NCBI GenBank assembly: GCA_014360685.1
Contig: JACIXB010000021.1
Span: forward strand, 124,001 to 188,000
Reading direction: 5' to 3'
DNA length: 64,000 nucleotides
DNA from: Actinomycetota bacterium
GTDB lineage: Bacteria; Actinomycetota; Geothermincolia; Geothermincolales; RBG-13-55-18
A model generated the notes under the pieces. That model did no database searches, was not told the DNA's origin, and saw nothing but the letters and a program-made list of their open reading frames with translations. This document shows positions 17,211 to 25,915 of the stretch, piece by piece (position 1 is the first letter of the stretch; every line of letters starts with the position of its first letter). The position numbers and the translations under genes were made by a program.

Positions 17211-17215
17211 GGGAG

Positions 17216-17938
17216 ATGTCCAGGACGGAGATAAGGGGAGTGCTCCCCTCCAGCATGATCGACTGGCCGGGAAAGATATGCGCCGTGGTCTTCCTGACCG
17301 GTTGTAACTTCCGTTGCCCATACTGTCATAATCCCGAACTGGTGGCCGGGGGCGGAGGGGGGGAGGCCGTGGCCTGGGAGGACCTGGCCGCCTACCTGGA
17401 GGACCGCATCGGTTGGATAGACGGGGTGTCCATCACCGGCGGGGAGCCCACCATCCATGACGACCTGCCCTCGCTGTGCCGCAGGCTCAAGGGGATAGGC
17501 ATGGAGGTCAAGCTGGACACCAACGGCTCGCGGCCGCGCATGCTTTACCGCCTCCTGGAAGAGGGGCTGGTGGATTTCGTGGCCATGGACCTGAAGACCT
17601 CTCTCCGAAGGTACCCGGACCTCGTCGGCCGGCCCCTGGACGTGCAGGCCGTCCGGGAGTCGGCCGGGATGATCGTCACCTGGGGCGGGGAGCACGAATT
17701 CCGGTGCACGGTGGTTCCCGGCTGGGTCGGATATGCCGAGCTCCAGGAGCTGGCGGGCATGGTCCGGGGAGCGCACCGTCTTGTGCTGCAGCAATTCCGG
17801 CCGGAGAACACCCTGGATCCCGCCTACCGGGAGGTCGAGCCCTATCCGGACGAGCTGCTCCTGCGCTGGTCGGAGGATCTCTCGGCGTTGGTGCCCACCC
17901 GGGTGAGGGGCCTTACGGCCATGCACGCGGGGAGTTGA
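17216..17938 (+). CDS. nrdG: Anaerobic ribonucleotide reductase activating protein
   Basis: Radical SAM activase that installs the glycyl radical on NrdD. The 4Fe-4S ligands are Cys30, Cys34 and Cys37 in TGCNFRCPYCHN. SITGGEPTIHDDL is the SAM-contacting GGE motif. The N-terminal GVLPSSMIDWPGK stretch and the 240-residue length match the longer TIGR02495 type, not the short E. coli NrdG. ATG 17216 directly follows GAGGGAG, so the spacing is tight, but the conserved start favours it. Confidence 0.93.
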   Translation: MSRTEIRGVLPSSMIDWPGKICAVVFLTGCNFRCPYCHNPELVAGGGGGEAVAWEDLAAYLEDRIGWIDGVSITGGEPTIHDDLPSLCRRLKGIGMEVKLDTNGSRPRMLYRLLEEGLVDFVAMDLKTSLRRYPDLVGRPLDVQAVRESAGMIVTWGGEHEFRCTVVPGWVGYAELQELAGMVRGAHRLVLQQFRPENTLDPAYREVEPYPDELLLRWSEDLSALVPTRVRGLTAMHAGS

Positions 17939-17970
17939 GGGCGGTGGAAAGGAGGGGAGGTAATCCGGGA

Positions 17971-18603
17971 GTGACCGACGGGGAGAGGAAGGAGCAGGAC
18001 CCCTTTGCCGAGCCCAGCGCCCTGCTTCGGGAGAGCGATCCCGGAGACGTGGCGGAAAGGGCGGGGGTACCCTGGGACGGCAGGGAGTTCAGGGTGGGTT
18101 TCCTGCGTTGGAACCTCTACGTGTCCCACCCGGAGCTCTCCTTCCGGGCCCCGGACTTCCTCAACACCTTCGTCATCAAGCTGCTCACCCTCATCTACCT
18201 GGCCCGCGCCGAGGCCGTTCCTCCGGCCAACCGCTGGGTCCCCTACCGCGAGCTGAAGGACGGCCTCTTTTATACCAAGAGTTTCCAGGATACCGTGGAG
18301 GACCGGCTGCTGCGCCGCTTCGCCGCGGACCTGGAGGGTCTGCGCCGGGCAGGGGTAGAGCTGGGTGGCCGGATGGTGGAGCAGGGTGACCTGGGGATGG
18401 TTCTCCAGACCTATCCCCGCCTTCCCCTCCTGTTCATTCTCTGGCGCGGGGACGAGGAATTCGAGCCCAGCGCCCGCATACTCTTCGACGCCTCGGCGAC
18501 CAGCTACCTCAACGCCTTCGAGCTGCGCATGCTCTGCGGGGAAGTGGTGGGCCGGCTCATCAACGTGGCCGACGGCAGGCTCAAGGTCCCTCCCCCGGAA
18601 TAG
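17971..18603 (+). CDS. DUF3786 family protein
   Basis: Uncharacterised family found mainly in anaerobes. Visible hallmarks are VSHPELSFRAPDF, LTLIYLARA, then NRWVPYRELKDGLFYTKSF, the LGGRMVEQGDLGM segment, and the ending DEEFEPSARILFDASAT with YLNAFELRMLCG. It is a soluble protein of 210 aa with no signal peptide. GTG 17971 follows AAGGAGGGGAGG by about ten bases; GTG 17944 is a longer in-frame alternative. Only 32 bp from nrdG, it appears to be the last gene of the nrd operon, but a link to nucleotide reduction is only positional. Confidence 0.8.
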   Translation: MTDGERKEQDPFAEPSALLRESDPGDVAERAGVPWDGREFRVGFLRWNLYVSHPELSFRAPDFLNTFVIKLLTLIYLARAEAVPPANRWVPYRELKDGLFYTKSFQDTVEDRLLRRFAADLEGLRRAGVELGGRMVEQGDLGMVLQTYPRLPLLFILWRGDEEFEPSARILFDASATSYLNAFELRMLCGEVVGRLINVADGRLKVPPPE

Positions 18604-19253
18604 CCGCGAGGAATTATTCCCGGTAACCGTTTGCCGTGGCGGAAGAAATTTTCTTCTCATGCGCGGCGCCCTTCGTGACGGTGCGGCGGCGGTCCGGCGA
18701 TCTTTTCTTCGTGGCATGCGCCGTTTTTAATTCCCGGCGGAAAAGGTTCGGCAGCGGTTGAAGCCGACCCTCCTTTTCCCGGTCCCACCGGGGTTTTACC
18801 CGCGGGGCTCCGTCCAGGATACGCCCGCTCAAGAGGCAGGCATGCTTATGGCCTTTTCCCGCAGATGGAGTATCTGCTGCTTGCGCCAGGTGACCTTCTA
18901 TTCTTGCATATGCTGGTTTGTGGATCTCCCGCACGGTGGAGGCGCGTGGGTGATGATGGAGCCCGGCAGCGGCGGTGGCGAGGGGTTGACCTTGCACCGT
19001 CAAGAAAGCCCGGGTATGACTGCCCGTTCCGGGGGGTGGTATGCTGCGCCGCCCGGTGGGAAGCGCGGGAGGGGAAGCAGGCGGGTTTCGGGCCCCGTAG
19101 TGGGCCGCCCCGACGGTTTGGGAGTCGCGGGGCGGGGGTATATAGAATTGGACGGTAATTATATTTAACTGTTTAATAGTATATCTTGTACTAGAGCGGG
19201 CGGAGGAACCGGCCGGGTGGGAGCGGATGAGCGGGTACGGCGGGTGACGGACC
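18604..19253. other. 650-bp non-coding gap
   Basis: No gene recognised on either strand, although longer meaningless open frames exist. A dyad GAAGAAA/TTTCTTC lies at about 18642-18656 and a related TTTTCTTC-CATGCGC pattern recurs near 18702. The right end becomes AT-rich and carries the promoter region described at 19148. Confidence 0.4.
19148..19193 (+). promoter_or_regulatory. Promoter and dyad operator before the PadR gene
   Basis: TTGGAC (19148-19153) and TTTAAT (19172-19177) are 18 bases apart. Immediately downstream is an inverted repeat TAGTA-7-TACTA (19177-19193). A dyad at the start of transcription suggests binding by one of the two regulators encoded just after it. Confidence 0.45.
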
Positions 19254-19835
19254 TTGGTATCACGCATCGAGATGATGATCTTGGGGCTTCTCTCGGAAAG
19301 TGAGAGGCACGGATACGATCTCCTGAGGGAGATGGAGTTAAGGGGCTTCTTGCGCTGGAGCCCCGCGAGCAAGGTCGCCGTTTACAAGGCGCTGTCCCGC
19401 CTCGAGGAAAAGGGGTTCCTGACTTCCTGGGTGGACAGGGAGGGGAACATGCCCGAGAAACGGGTCTATGCATTGACCGCGGAAGGCGAGGAGGGTTTGC
19501 GGGACGCGGTTTATTCGGCGTGTTCGGAGCAGGAACCGCTGCGCATGGATTACGCCGTGGGCGCCGCCTTTCTGGGACGCCTCTCTACCGGGGAAGCGGT
19601 GGAAGCCCTGGAGCGACGCAGGGATTTTCTGGAAAAAAGCGTCAAGAGGCTCTCATCCCACAGACAGCTTCTGGAGGGGGTGGTCTCCGGCCTGGAGTTT
19701 CTCATCCTGGAGCACGAGATAGATCTTTACCGCAGGGAAGCCAAATGGGTGTCCAGGCTCCTGGAGGCGCTGGGCGGGGGAGACGCGGTGCGGGATAGGC
19801 CGGGAAAGTCAGCCGCGGGGAAGGGGGGCGGATAG
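19254..19835 (+). CDS. PadR family transcriptional regulator
   Basis: DNA-binding repressor type. The N-terminal winged helix (residues 5-75) has MILGLLSESERHGYDLLREME, then SKVAVYKALSRLEEKGFL, which are PadR signatures. The C-terminal half is helical, with a long EALERRRDFLEKSVKRL dimerisation region. Length 193 aa. TTG 19254 is the only sensible start. It ends one base before the TetR gene, so the two regulators form a pair at the head of the acyl-CoA cluster. The ligand is unknown; acyl-CoA or an aromatic acid would fit the context. Confidence 0.88.
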   Translation: MVSRIEMMILGLLSESERHGYDLLREMELRGFLRWSPASKVAVYKALSRLEEKGFLTSWVDREGNMPEKRVYALTAEGEEGLRDAVYSACSEQEPLRMDYAVGAAFLGRLSTGEAVEALERRRDFLEKSVKRLSSHRQLLEGVVSGLEFLILEHEIDLYRREAKWVSRLLEALGGGDAVRDRPGKSAAGKGGG

Positions 19836-20537
19836 GTGGCGGGGAGGGACGAGAGATCCAGGCGCATCCTGGAGGAAGCGGAGAGGATGGCCTTCGAGGT
19901 GGGTTACCGCCGCTTCAACATGGACGATCTTTCCAAGCGCCTGCGCATGAGCAAGAAGACCATCTACGAATCCTTTGCCTCCAAGGACGAGCTGTTCACC
20001 ACGGCCCTGAACCGCCGCGCGGGGAAGATCCTCAGGCGCATGCAGGAGATACTCGACCTGCAGGAAGACGCCATGACCAAACTATACCTCATGAGCAAGC
20101 ATATAGTGGACGAGGTCTCGCAGATAAAACCCTGGCTGGTCAAGGAGGTGGAGACCTTTTTCCCCGAGGTCTTCGACGTTTACGGGGATTTCTACCGAAA
20201 GATCGTGGGCGGGGTGGTGTCCATAATAGAGGAGGGGATGCGGAGCGGGGTCTTCCGATCCGATATCAATCCGCTGGTTTTCGCCCACCTCATGCAGGGT
20301 ATGGTAGACCTTTCCAGGAACCCCTACCTGCTCATCGAGAGCGGGCTGGGACTGGAGGAGGTGTACACCGCCTTCATGAAGATCATCATGGAAGGGATCG
20401 TGAGCCAGGCGCACCGCGCGGAGGGCCCGGAATCCGCCGAGGGGGAAAAGGGGGAGCGGGCCGGGAAAGGGGTATCGCGGGAGACCGGGGCCGAACGGGC
20501 GCGTGCCCGTCGAAACCGCACGGGGTGGCGCCCTTGA
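19836..20537 (+). CDS. TetR/AcrR family transcriptional regulator
   Basis: The N-terminal helix-turn-helix (residues 5-50) has RILEEAERMAFEVGYRRFNM and LSKRLRMSKKTIYESFASKDELF, typical of TetR. The C-terminal ligand domain is all-helical (to about residue 195). A 35-residue tail, rich in Glu, Arg and Gly, looks disordered. GTG 19836 directly follows the PadR stop. Such regulators often control fatty acid degradation genes, and the next gene downstream starts the acyl-CoA cluster behind a strong promoter with a dyad. Confidence 0.9.
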   Translation: MAGRDERSRRILEEAERMAFEVGYRRFNMDDLSKRLRMSKKTIYESFASKDELFTTALNRRAGKILRRMQEILDLQEDAMTKLYLMSKHIVDEVSQIKPWLVKEVETFFPEVFDVYGDFYRKIVGGVVSIIEEGMRSGVFRSDINPLVFAHLMQGMVDLSRNPYLLIESGLGLEEVYTAFMKIIMEGIVSQAHRAEGPESAEGEKGERAGKGVSRETGAERARARRNRTGWRP

Positions 20538-20601
20538 CACCGGGAATGGGTGGTGGTTGAATAATCTAAAAACTATAAAACTAAATGGAGTTTTTTAGTT
20601 T
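20534..20601 (+). promoter_or_regulatory. Promoter and dyad in front of the acyl-CoA cluster
   Basis: TTGACA (20534-20539) overlaps the TetR stop codon. TTGAAT lies 17 bases later (20557-20562), with AATAAT at 20560-20565 as an alternative -10. About 15 bp further is an 8-bp inverted repeat, AAACTAAA (20578-20585) and TTTAGTTT (20594-20601). A dyad just past the expected start point is a likely operator for the TetR or PadR protein. Confidence 0.5.
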
Positions 20602-20646
20602 CCATCCATCCAAACTCCCCGCCATCCTGGGGGAGGTGGCCGATCG

Positions 20647-21153
20647 ATGGTCGGACTTGCGCAACCGTCGGGAAGCAGGAAACCCAAGACGCATATGGAC
20701 GCCGTGTTTAAGGAGAGAGAATTGACCGCGGAAAAGGTGACTCCGGAAGTCGAAGAGGTGATCGGATCCGATTCCTATGCCCGTTACCTGGGCGCTCGCG
20801 TGGTGGAGATGAGGCCGGGGTACGCCAGGGTATCCATGGAACTCGGTCCCCAGCACCTCAATTTCATGGGCATGGTCCACGGCGGGGTTATCTTCGGCCT
20901 GGCGGACGTGGCCTTCGGTGCGGCCGCCAATTCCTTCGGCCTGAAGGCCATGGCCCTTTCGGTGGGTATCGACTTCCTGGCGGCACCGAGGGTGCGGGGA
21001 ACCCTGACCGCGGAGGTGGAGCAGGTCACCCGCGCCGGGAAGATGGGTTACTACCGCATGCAGGTCACCGATGCATCCGGGGTTGTGGTGGCCCAGTGCA
21101 GGGGTTGGGCATATCACACCGGTAGGCCTTTGGCCGGCCAGGATGGGGAATAG
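20647..21153 (+). CDS. PaaI-type hotdog thioesterase
   Basis: Predicted acyl-CoA thioesterase (168 aa). The hotdog core includes NFMGMVHGGVIFGLADVAFGAAAN, where the HGG-x8-D pattern holds the PaaI-family catalytic Asp. It ends with VAQCRGWAYH. ATG 20647 is seven bases after GGAGGTGG. The substrate is unknown; releasing CoA from dead-end or product thioesters in this cluster is a reasonable guess. Confidence 0.85.
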   Translation: MVGLAQPSGSRKPKTHMDAVFKERELTAEKVTPEVEEVIGSDSYARYLGARVVEMRPGYARVSMELGPQHLNFMGMVHGGVIFGLADVAFGAAANSFGLKAMALSVGIDFLAAPRVRGTLTAEVEQVTRAGKMGYYRMQVTDASGVVVAQCRGWAYHTGRPLAGQDGE

Positions 21154-21222
21154 GGGCCTGGTGCGTGAGATTACGCGGCTTCGGTTACAGGGATGGTCGC
21201 TGGTGGGAAAGGGGGTATGCGC

Positions 21223-21981
21223 ATGTCGCTGCAGGGGAAGGTGGCCTTGGTGACCGGCGGTTCGGGAGGGCTGGGGAGGGTGCATTCCATAGTCCTCGCC
21301 GAGAAGGGTGCGGACGTGGCACTGACCTATAACCGGAACCAGGCCAAGGCGCAGGATGTGGTCCGGGAGATAGAGGCCATGGGGCGCAAGGCCATGGCCC
21401 TTAAGATGGACCTGGCCGACGAAGCGAGCGTCAACGAAGGGGTGCGCAGGGTCAAGGAGGAACTCGGCCCGGTGGATATCCTGGTCAACAACGCCGCCGC
21501 GGGGATCGTGCGCGCGGTGACCATAACCGACATGGCCAAGGAGGATTGGGACGCGGACATGGCCGTGAACCTCACCGGCCCCTTCCTGCTCATCAAGGCC
21601 GTCTTTCCGGACATGGCCGAACGGGGCTGGGGGAGGATAATCAACGTCTCCTCGGTGACCGGTACCATGGGGGGTTTCGGCCAGTGCAGCTACGCCGCCA
21701 CCAAGGCGGGGCTTATCGGGCTCACCAAGACGGTGGCTCTGGAGGGGGCGCGCAAGAACATCACCTGCAACGCCGTGGTGCTGGGCGTGTTCGACGCCGG
21801 GAGCTTCTACGACGTGGCCGAGCCCTTCCGGGAACGCATCATCAAGCGGGTGGCCATGCGCCGCTCCGGGGATCCCCGCGAACTCTCCGAGATCATCGCC
21901 TTCCTGGCCTCCGACGAGGCCAGTTACATAACCGGGGAGGCCATAGAGGTAAGCGGGGGCATAAGCCTCTTCACCTTCTAG
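21223..21981 (+). CDS. SDR family oxidoreductase (FabG-like)
   Basis: Short-chain dehydrogenase, probably a 3-hydroxyacyl-CoA dehydrogenase or 3-ketoacyl reductase in this setting. The cofactor site TGGSGGLG is near residues 12-19; NNAA near 90 and the catalytic Ser in NVSSVTG and YAATK follow. ATG 21223 is preferred (AAGGGGG seven bases upstream); ATG 21217 and an upstream in-frame start would extend it by up to 10 residues. About 252 aa. No acyl-carrier gene is nearby, so a role on CoA esters is more likely than fatty acid synthesis. Confidence 0.88.
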   Translation: MSLQGKVALVTGGSGGLGRVHSIVLAEKGADVALTYNRNQAKAQDVVREIEAMGRKAMALKMDLADEASVNEGVRRVKEELGPVDILVNNAAAGIVRAVTITDMAKEDWDADMAVNLTGPFLLIKAVFPDMAERGWGRIINVSSVTGTMGGFGQCSYAATKAGLIGLTKTVALEGARKNITCNAVVLGVFDAGSFYDVAEPFRERIIKRVAMRRSGDPRELSEIIAFLASDEASYITGEAIEVSGGISLFTF

Positions 21982-22298
21982 GCCGCCCGGGAAGACCGGC
22001 ATGGGGAGGCCCCGGGGGCGCGGCAAGGGGAACGGCGAGGCTGAGGGCGAAAGCGGGCCTGGGCCACCCGCCGGCGGGGAGTGGATGCAGGGGGCTCCCG
22101 CGCCAGGGGAGGGGCAAAGGGGCGTCGGGCGCCTACCCGCCTGGTGCCAAGCCGAAAAGCGGGGCTTGCGCGCGGAGTCGTCGTCGAGGGTCGGGTTGCC
22201 CGGTCCGCTCCGGTGACGGTATGGGCGGCGCCCGGGATCCGGCCACGGGAATGGGAATGGGGCATGACGGATCGGACATAGATCACGGGAGGATGGAG
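21982..22298. other. Spacer inside the acyl-CoA cluster
   Basis: About 317 bp of very GC-rich DNA with no supported gene, terminator or promoter. Transcription may run through it. Confidence 0.3.
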
Positions 22299-23435
22299 AT
22301 GACCTTTTCACTGACCCCCGAACAGGAAGCGCTGCGCGGGGAGATCCGCCGGCTGGCGGAGGAGAAGATAGCGCCCCGCGCCGCGGAGATCGACCGCAGC
22401 GGCGAATATCCCTGGGACATCCAGAAGCTCCTGGCCGAACAGGGGCTTTTAGGATATGCCATACCGGAGGAATACGGGGGGTCGGGCGCCGACCTCCTCT
22501 CCTGCTGCATCGTGGGGGAGGAGTTGGCCCGGGTGTGCGCCAACTCCTCGCTCATCTTCGTGGTCCAGAAGCTGGCCGCCTATCCCATCGTCATCGCCGG
22601 TTCCGAGGAGACCAAGAGGAAGTATTTGCCGCCGGTGGCCTCGGGAGAGAAGCTGGCCGCCTTTTGTCTCACGGAAAGGGAGGCGGGCTCCGACGCGGGT
22701 GCCACCAAGACCCTGGCCCGCCGCGAAGGTGACTATTACGTCATCAACGGACAGAAGTGCTTCATCACCAACGGGGGGCTGGCCGAGGTGCATTCCGTCT
22801 TCTGCATGACCGACCCGGAGAAGGGTTACAAGGGCATCAGCGCCTTCGTGGTGGAGAAAGGGCCTGGTCTTTCGGTGGGCAAGATCGAGGACAAGATGGG
22901 GATGCGCGGTTCGCAGACCTCCGAGCTCATCTTCGAGGACTGCCGGGTACCGGCGGAGAACCGGCTGGGAGAGGAGGGCACCGGGTTCATCACCGCCATG
23001 AAGACCCTGGACAACTCCCGGCCCCTGGTGGGGGCCCAGGCCCTGGGGATCGCCCAGGGAGCCCTGGAACTGGCCGTCTCCTGGGCCAAGGAGCGGAAGC
23101 AGTTCGGAAAGCCCATCGGCATGTTGCAGGGCATCGCCTTCCTTCTGGCGGACATGGCCACGGAGGTGGAGGCGGCCCGGTTGCTGGTGTACAAGGCGGC
23201 GGCCATGGCCGACCGGGGAGACCCCAACCTGTCCATCTATTCCGCCATGTCCAAGATGAAGGCCTCCGACGTGGCCATGCGGGTGACCACCGACACCGTG
23301 CAGGTCATGGGCGGATACGGTTACATGCGCGACCATCCGGCGGAGAGGATGATGCGCGACGCCAAGGTGACCCAGATCTACGAGGGCACCAACCAGGTGC
23401 AGAGAGTGGTCATCTCCCGCGCCCTCCTGCGCTGA
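22299..23435 (+). CDS. Acyl-CoA dehydrogenase
   Basis: FAD enzyme that makes 2,3-enoyl-CoA. Family signatures are all present: FCLTEREAGSDAG near residue 120, GQKCFITNGG, RKQFGKPIGMLQGI, MGGYGYMRDHPAERMMRDAK, and IYEGTNQVQ, where the Glu is the short-chain-type catalytic base. Length 378 aa is exactly standard. ATG 22299 has a GGGAGG six bases upstream; ATG 22293 abuts it. It lies between the SDR and the B12 mutase, so it likely oxidises a substrate or product of the mutase. Confidence 0.93.
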   Translation: MTFSLTPEQEALRGEIRRLAEEKIAPRAAEIDRSGEYPWDIQKLLAEQGLLGYAIPEEYGGSGADLLSCCIVGEELARVCANSSLIFVVQKLAAYPIVIAGSEETKRKYLPPVASGEKLAAFCLTEREAGSDAGATKTLARREGDYYVINGQKCFITNGGLAEVHSVFCMTDPEKGYKGISAFVVEKGPGLSVGKIEDKMGMRGSQTSELIFEDCRVPAENRLGEEGTGFITAMKTLDNSRPLVGAQALGIAQGALELAVSWAKERKQFGKPIGMLQGIAFLLADMATEVEAARLLVYKAAAMADRGDPNLSIYSAMSKMKASDVAMRVTTDTVQVMGGYGYMRDHPAERMMRDAKVTQIYEGTNQVQRVVISRALLR

Positions 23436-23566
23436 CCGGGATGCGCCGGGAGAGCCTGAGTGCGCGCCACCTGCAGCACGGTGGGCAGGATACGGCCGTG
23501 TAGGGCGAAAAAGGGGCGGGACGAAGGGAGGAGTTCGAAGCCGGCCGGGACGCTTCAGGGAAGGGG

Positions 23567-25249
23567 ATGAGGAAAATGTCCAGCAAGGAGGAGATCGAAA
23601 GGGCACTGGAGGAGTGGAGAAGGAACAAGGAGGGGTGGCCGGAACGCCGGGAGAGCTTCAAAACCGATGCCGGCATCCCGGTAAAGGACCTCTACACTCC
23701 CCTGGACGTGGAGGGCATAGACTACCTGCGGGACATCGGCTTCCCCGGCCAACCCCCCTTCACCCGGGGGGTATATCCCACCATGTACCGGGGGCGGTTC
23801 TGGACCATCCGCATGTTCTCCGGGCACGGGACCCCGGAGGAGACCAACGAGCGTTGGAGGCTGCTCTACAAAGAGGGGGAGACGGGCTTCTCGGCCGCCG
23901 TGGACTCCCTTACCTTCGCCGGCGTGGACCCCGACCAGGAGGTGGAGGGAGCCACCCACGAGGTGGGCAAGGAAGGGGTTCCTCTTTATTCCATCCGCGG
24001 GGTGGAGGCCATGGTCAAGGACCTCCCCATCGACCGCATGAGCGTGGCCCTGGTGGTGGAGCCCTTGACCTCGGCGGCGGTTACCTCCATGTACTTCAAC
24101 GTGGCCAAGGCCCGCGGACTGCGCAAGGAGCAGCTGGCGGGCACCACCCAGAACGACATCCTCACCATGACCATCGGCTACATACCCTGGGGTTCCTTGA
24201 AGCCCGCCGACCTCCTTAAACTGGCCTGCGACCTCATCGAGTACTGCACCCCCATGAAGGAGGCTCCCCGCTGGAATCCCATAAACTTCACCACCTACAA
24301 CTACCGAGAGGGGGGCATCGACGCCGTGCAGGAGATCGGCATGGGCCTGGCCAACGCCGTGGCCCACATCGAGGAGTTGTTGCGCCGGGGGTGGAGGATC
24401 GACGACTTCGTGCACCGGCTGGCCTTCCACCTCTCCGCCCACCGCGATTTCTTCGAGGAGATCGCCAAGTACCGGGCGGCTCGCAAGCTTTGGTACCGGT
24501 TGATGAAGGAGCGCTACAAGCCGGAGAACCCCGAGGCCTACCGCTTCCGCTTCCATGTCCAGACGGCGGGTTGCTCCCTGACCGCCCGCCAGCCCATGGT
24601 GAACATCATCCGCACCGCCTACCAGGCCCTGGAGGCGGTCCTGGGAGGGTGCCAGTCCCTGCACACCAACTCCTACGACGAGGCCATCTGCCTCCCCTCC
24701 GAGGAGGCCGTGCGCCTGGCCGTGCGCACCCAGGAGGTGCTGCAGGAGGAAACGGGTGTGGGATCGGTCATCGACCCCCTGGCCGGCTCCTACTACGTGG
24801 AGGCCCTCACCCGGGAACTGGAGGAGCGCATCTGGGATTACTTCCTGAAGATCGAGGAGATGGGCGGTGTGGTGGAGGCCTTGAACACAGGTTGGCTGTT
24901 CGGGGAGATGAGCAAGGCCTTCAACAAGCGGCGACGCGACCAGGAGAGCGGGGAGGAGAAGGTGATCGGGGTGAACTGCTACGTCCTGGAGGACGAGGAG
25001 CCCACCCCGCCCTTCCGCACCAATCCCCGGGCCGCGGAGATTGAGAAGGAGCGCCTGCGCCGCCTGCGGGAAGAGAGGGACAACCGCAAGGTGGCGGCCC
25101 TTCTGGACCAGCTGCGCCGGGTGTGCGAGAAGCGCGAGAACGTGCTCCCGGTGGTCAGCGAGCTCACCGCCGCGGGAGCCACCCTGGGGGAGATCACCTC
25201 GGTGTACCGGGAGATGTGGGGAATCTGGCAGCTCCCCTTCGTGGCTTGA
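23567..25249 (+). CDS. B12-dependent acyl-CoA mutase, large (catalytic) subunit, divergent
   Basis: Homologue of the substrate-binding barrel of methylmalonyl-CoA mutase, encoded apart from its cobalamin subunit (560 aa). Fold-level motifs are clear: YPTMYRGRFWTIR, LAGTTQNDIL, QTAGCSLTARQP, QSLHTNSYDEAICLP and VIDPLAGSYYVE. The substrate-pocket residues differ from known mutases: the Tyr of RQYAG is Phe84, the Arg that binds the methylmalonyl carboxylate is missing from the altered NDILTMTIGYIPWG stretch, and the active-site His of GYH is Asn245 in TTYNYREGG. It is therefore not a standard methylmalonyl- or isobutyryl-CoA mutase. ATG 23576 is an alternative start. Confidence 0.85.
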   Translation: MRKMSSKEEIERALEEWRRNKEGWPERRESFKTDAGIPVKDLYTPLDVEGIDYLRDIGFPGQPPFTRGVYPTMYRGRFWTIRMFSGHGTPEETNERWRLLYKEGETGFSAAVDSLTFAGVDPDQEVEGATHEVGKEGVPLYSIRGVEAMVKDLPIDRMSVALVVEPLTSAAVTSMYFNVAKARGLRKEQLAGTTQNDILTMTIGYIPWGSLKPADLLKLACDLIEYCTPMKEAPRWNPINFTTYNYREGGIDAVQEIGMGLANAVAHIEELLRRGWRIDDFVHRLAFHLSAHRDFFEEIAKYRAARKLWYRLMKERYKPENPEAYRFRFHVQTAGCSLTARQPMVNIIRTAYQALEAVLGGCQSLHTNSYDEAICLPSEEAVRLAVRTQEVLQEETGVGSVIDPLAGSYYVEALTRELEERIWDYFLKIEEMGGVVEALNTGWLFGEMSKAFNKRRRDQESGEEKVIGVNCYVLEDEEPTPPFRTNPRAAEIEKERLRRLREERDNRKVAALLDQLRRVCEKRENVLPVVSELTAAGATLGEITSVYREMWGIWQLPFVA

Positions 25250-25418
25250 CGCGGAGGTACGGATGGCCAGGGGGGTCTGAACCGGCGGAAGAGGATAGGG
25301 AACGGCAAAACCGGCCCGCGCAAAGGGTCCCTCCGTTTCGGGGGATAATGGAGATGGCCATACCCGCGTGCCCGGCCGGCCTGACGGCTGCCGGGCCGGG
25401 GGGAAGGGGGTAGGAGGA

Positions 25419-25841
25419 ATGGAGAAGAAAATACGCGTGTTGCTTTTCAAGCCGGGCCTGGACGGCCACTGGAGGGGCATCATGACCGTCTCCAAGGCCC
25501 TCTCCGAGGCGGGCATGGAGACCATCTTTTTCGGGTTCAAGACCGTGGAGGGGGTGGTGGAAGCGGCCATCCAGGAGGACGTGGATGTCATCGGCTTCTC
25601 CTGCCACTCCGGGGCTCACCTGGAGTGGGCCCGGGAGCTGGTGCGGGAGCTGGAGGAGAAGGGGGCGCGGGACGACTTCCTCCTCCTCATCGGCGGGGTC
25701 TTCCCGGAGCAGGACCACGAGGAACTGCGCCGCATCGGCATGGACGGAGTTTTCGGCCCGGGCACCAACACCGCGGACATCGTGGAGTTCATAAGGGAGA
25801 GACTGGAAAGCCGCGCGAAGAAGGGGGGAGAGGCCACCTGA
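25419..25841 (+). CDS. Cobalamin-binding subunit of the acyl-CoA mutase
   Basis: Small Rossmann-like B12 domain (140 aa). KPGLDGHWRG carries the Asp15-x-His17-x-x-Gly20 motif whose His replaces the lower axial ligand of adenosylcobalamin. GFSCHSGAHLEW, LIGGVFPEQD and FGPGTNTADI are the other cobalamin contacts. ATG 25419 has TAGGAGGA just upstream. It is encoded 170 bp after the large subunit and must pair with it. This split arrangement is typical of isobutyryl-type and many archaeal mutases. No MeaB-type chaperone gene is in the window. Confidence 0.94.
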   Translation: MEKKIRVLLFKPGLDGHWRGIMTVSKALSEAGMETIFFGFKTVEGVVEAAIQEDVDVIGFSCHSGAHLEWARELVRELEEKGARDDFLLLIGGVFPEQDHEELRRIGMDGVFGPGTNTADIVEFIRERLESRAKKGGEAT

Positions 25842-25915
25842 TCCTATCCGGAAGCGTGGATGCGTCGGTTTCGGAGATTGCGGGGTGCCGCTAAGGGAGT
25901 AAAGGAGGTCCGGTC

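Noticed and set aside
18614-19372. 252-codon open frame on the minus strand
   Set aside because: No motifs, low-complexity Ser/Arg/Pro composition, and it covers the PadR promoter and the start of the PadR gene.
23436-23566. Cobalamin riboswitch before the mutase
   Set aside because: No B12-box-like sequence or suitable structure is visible; the gap is short and GC-rich.
23567-25249. Standard methylmalonyl-CoA mutase large subunit (mcmA)
   Set aside because: The substrate-pocket Tyr, Arg and His typical of that enzyme are not conserved, so a specific name would mislead.
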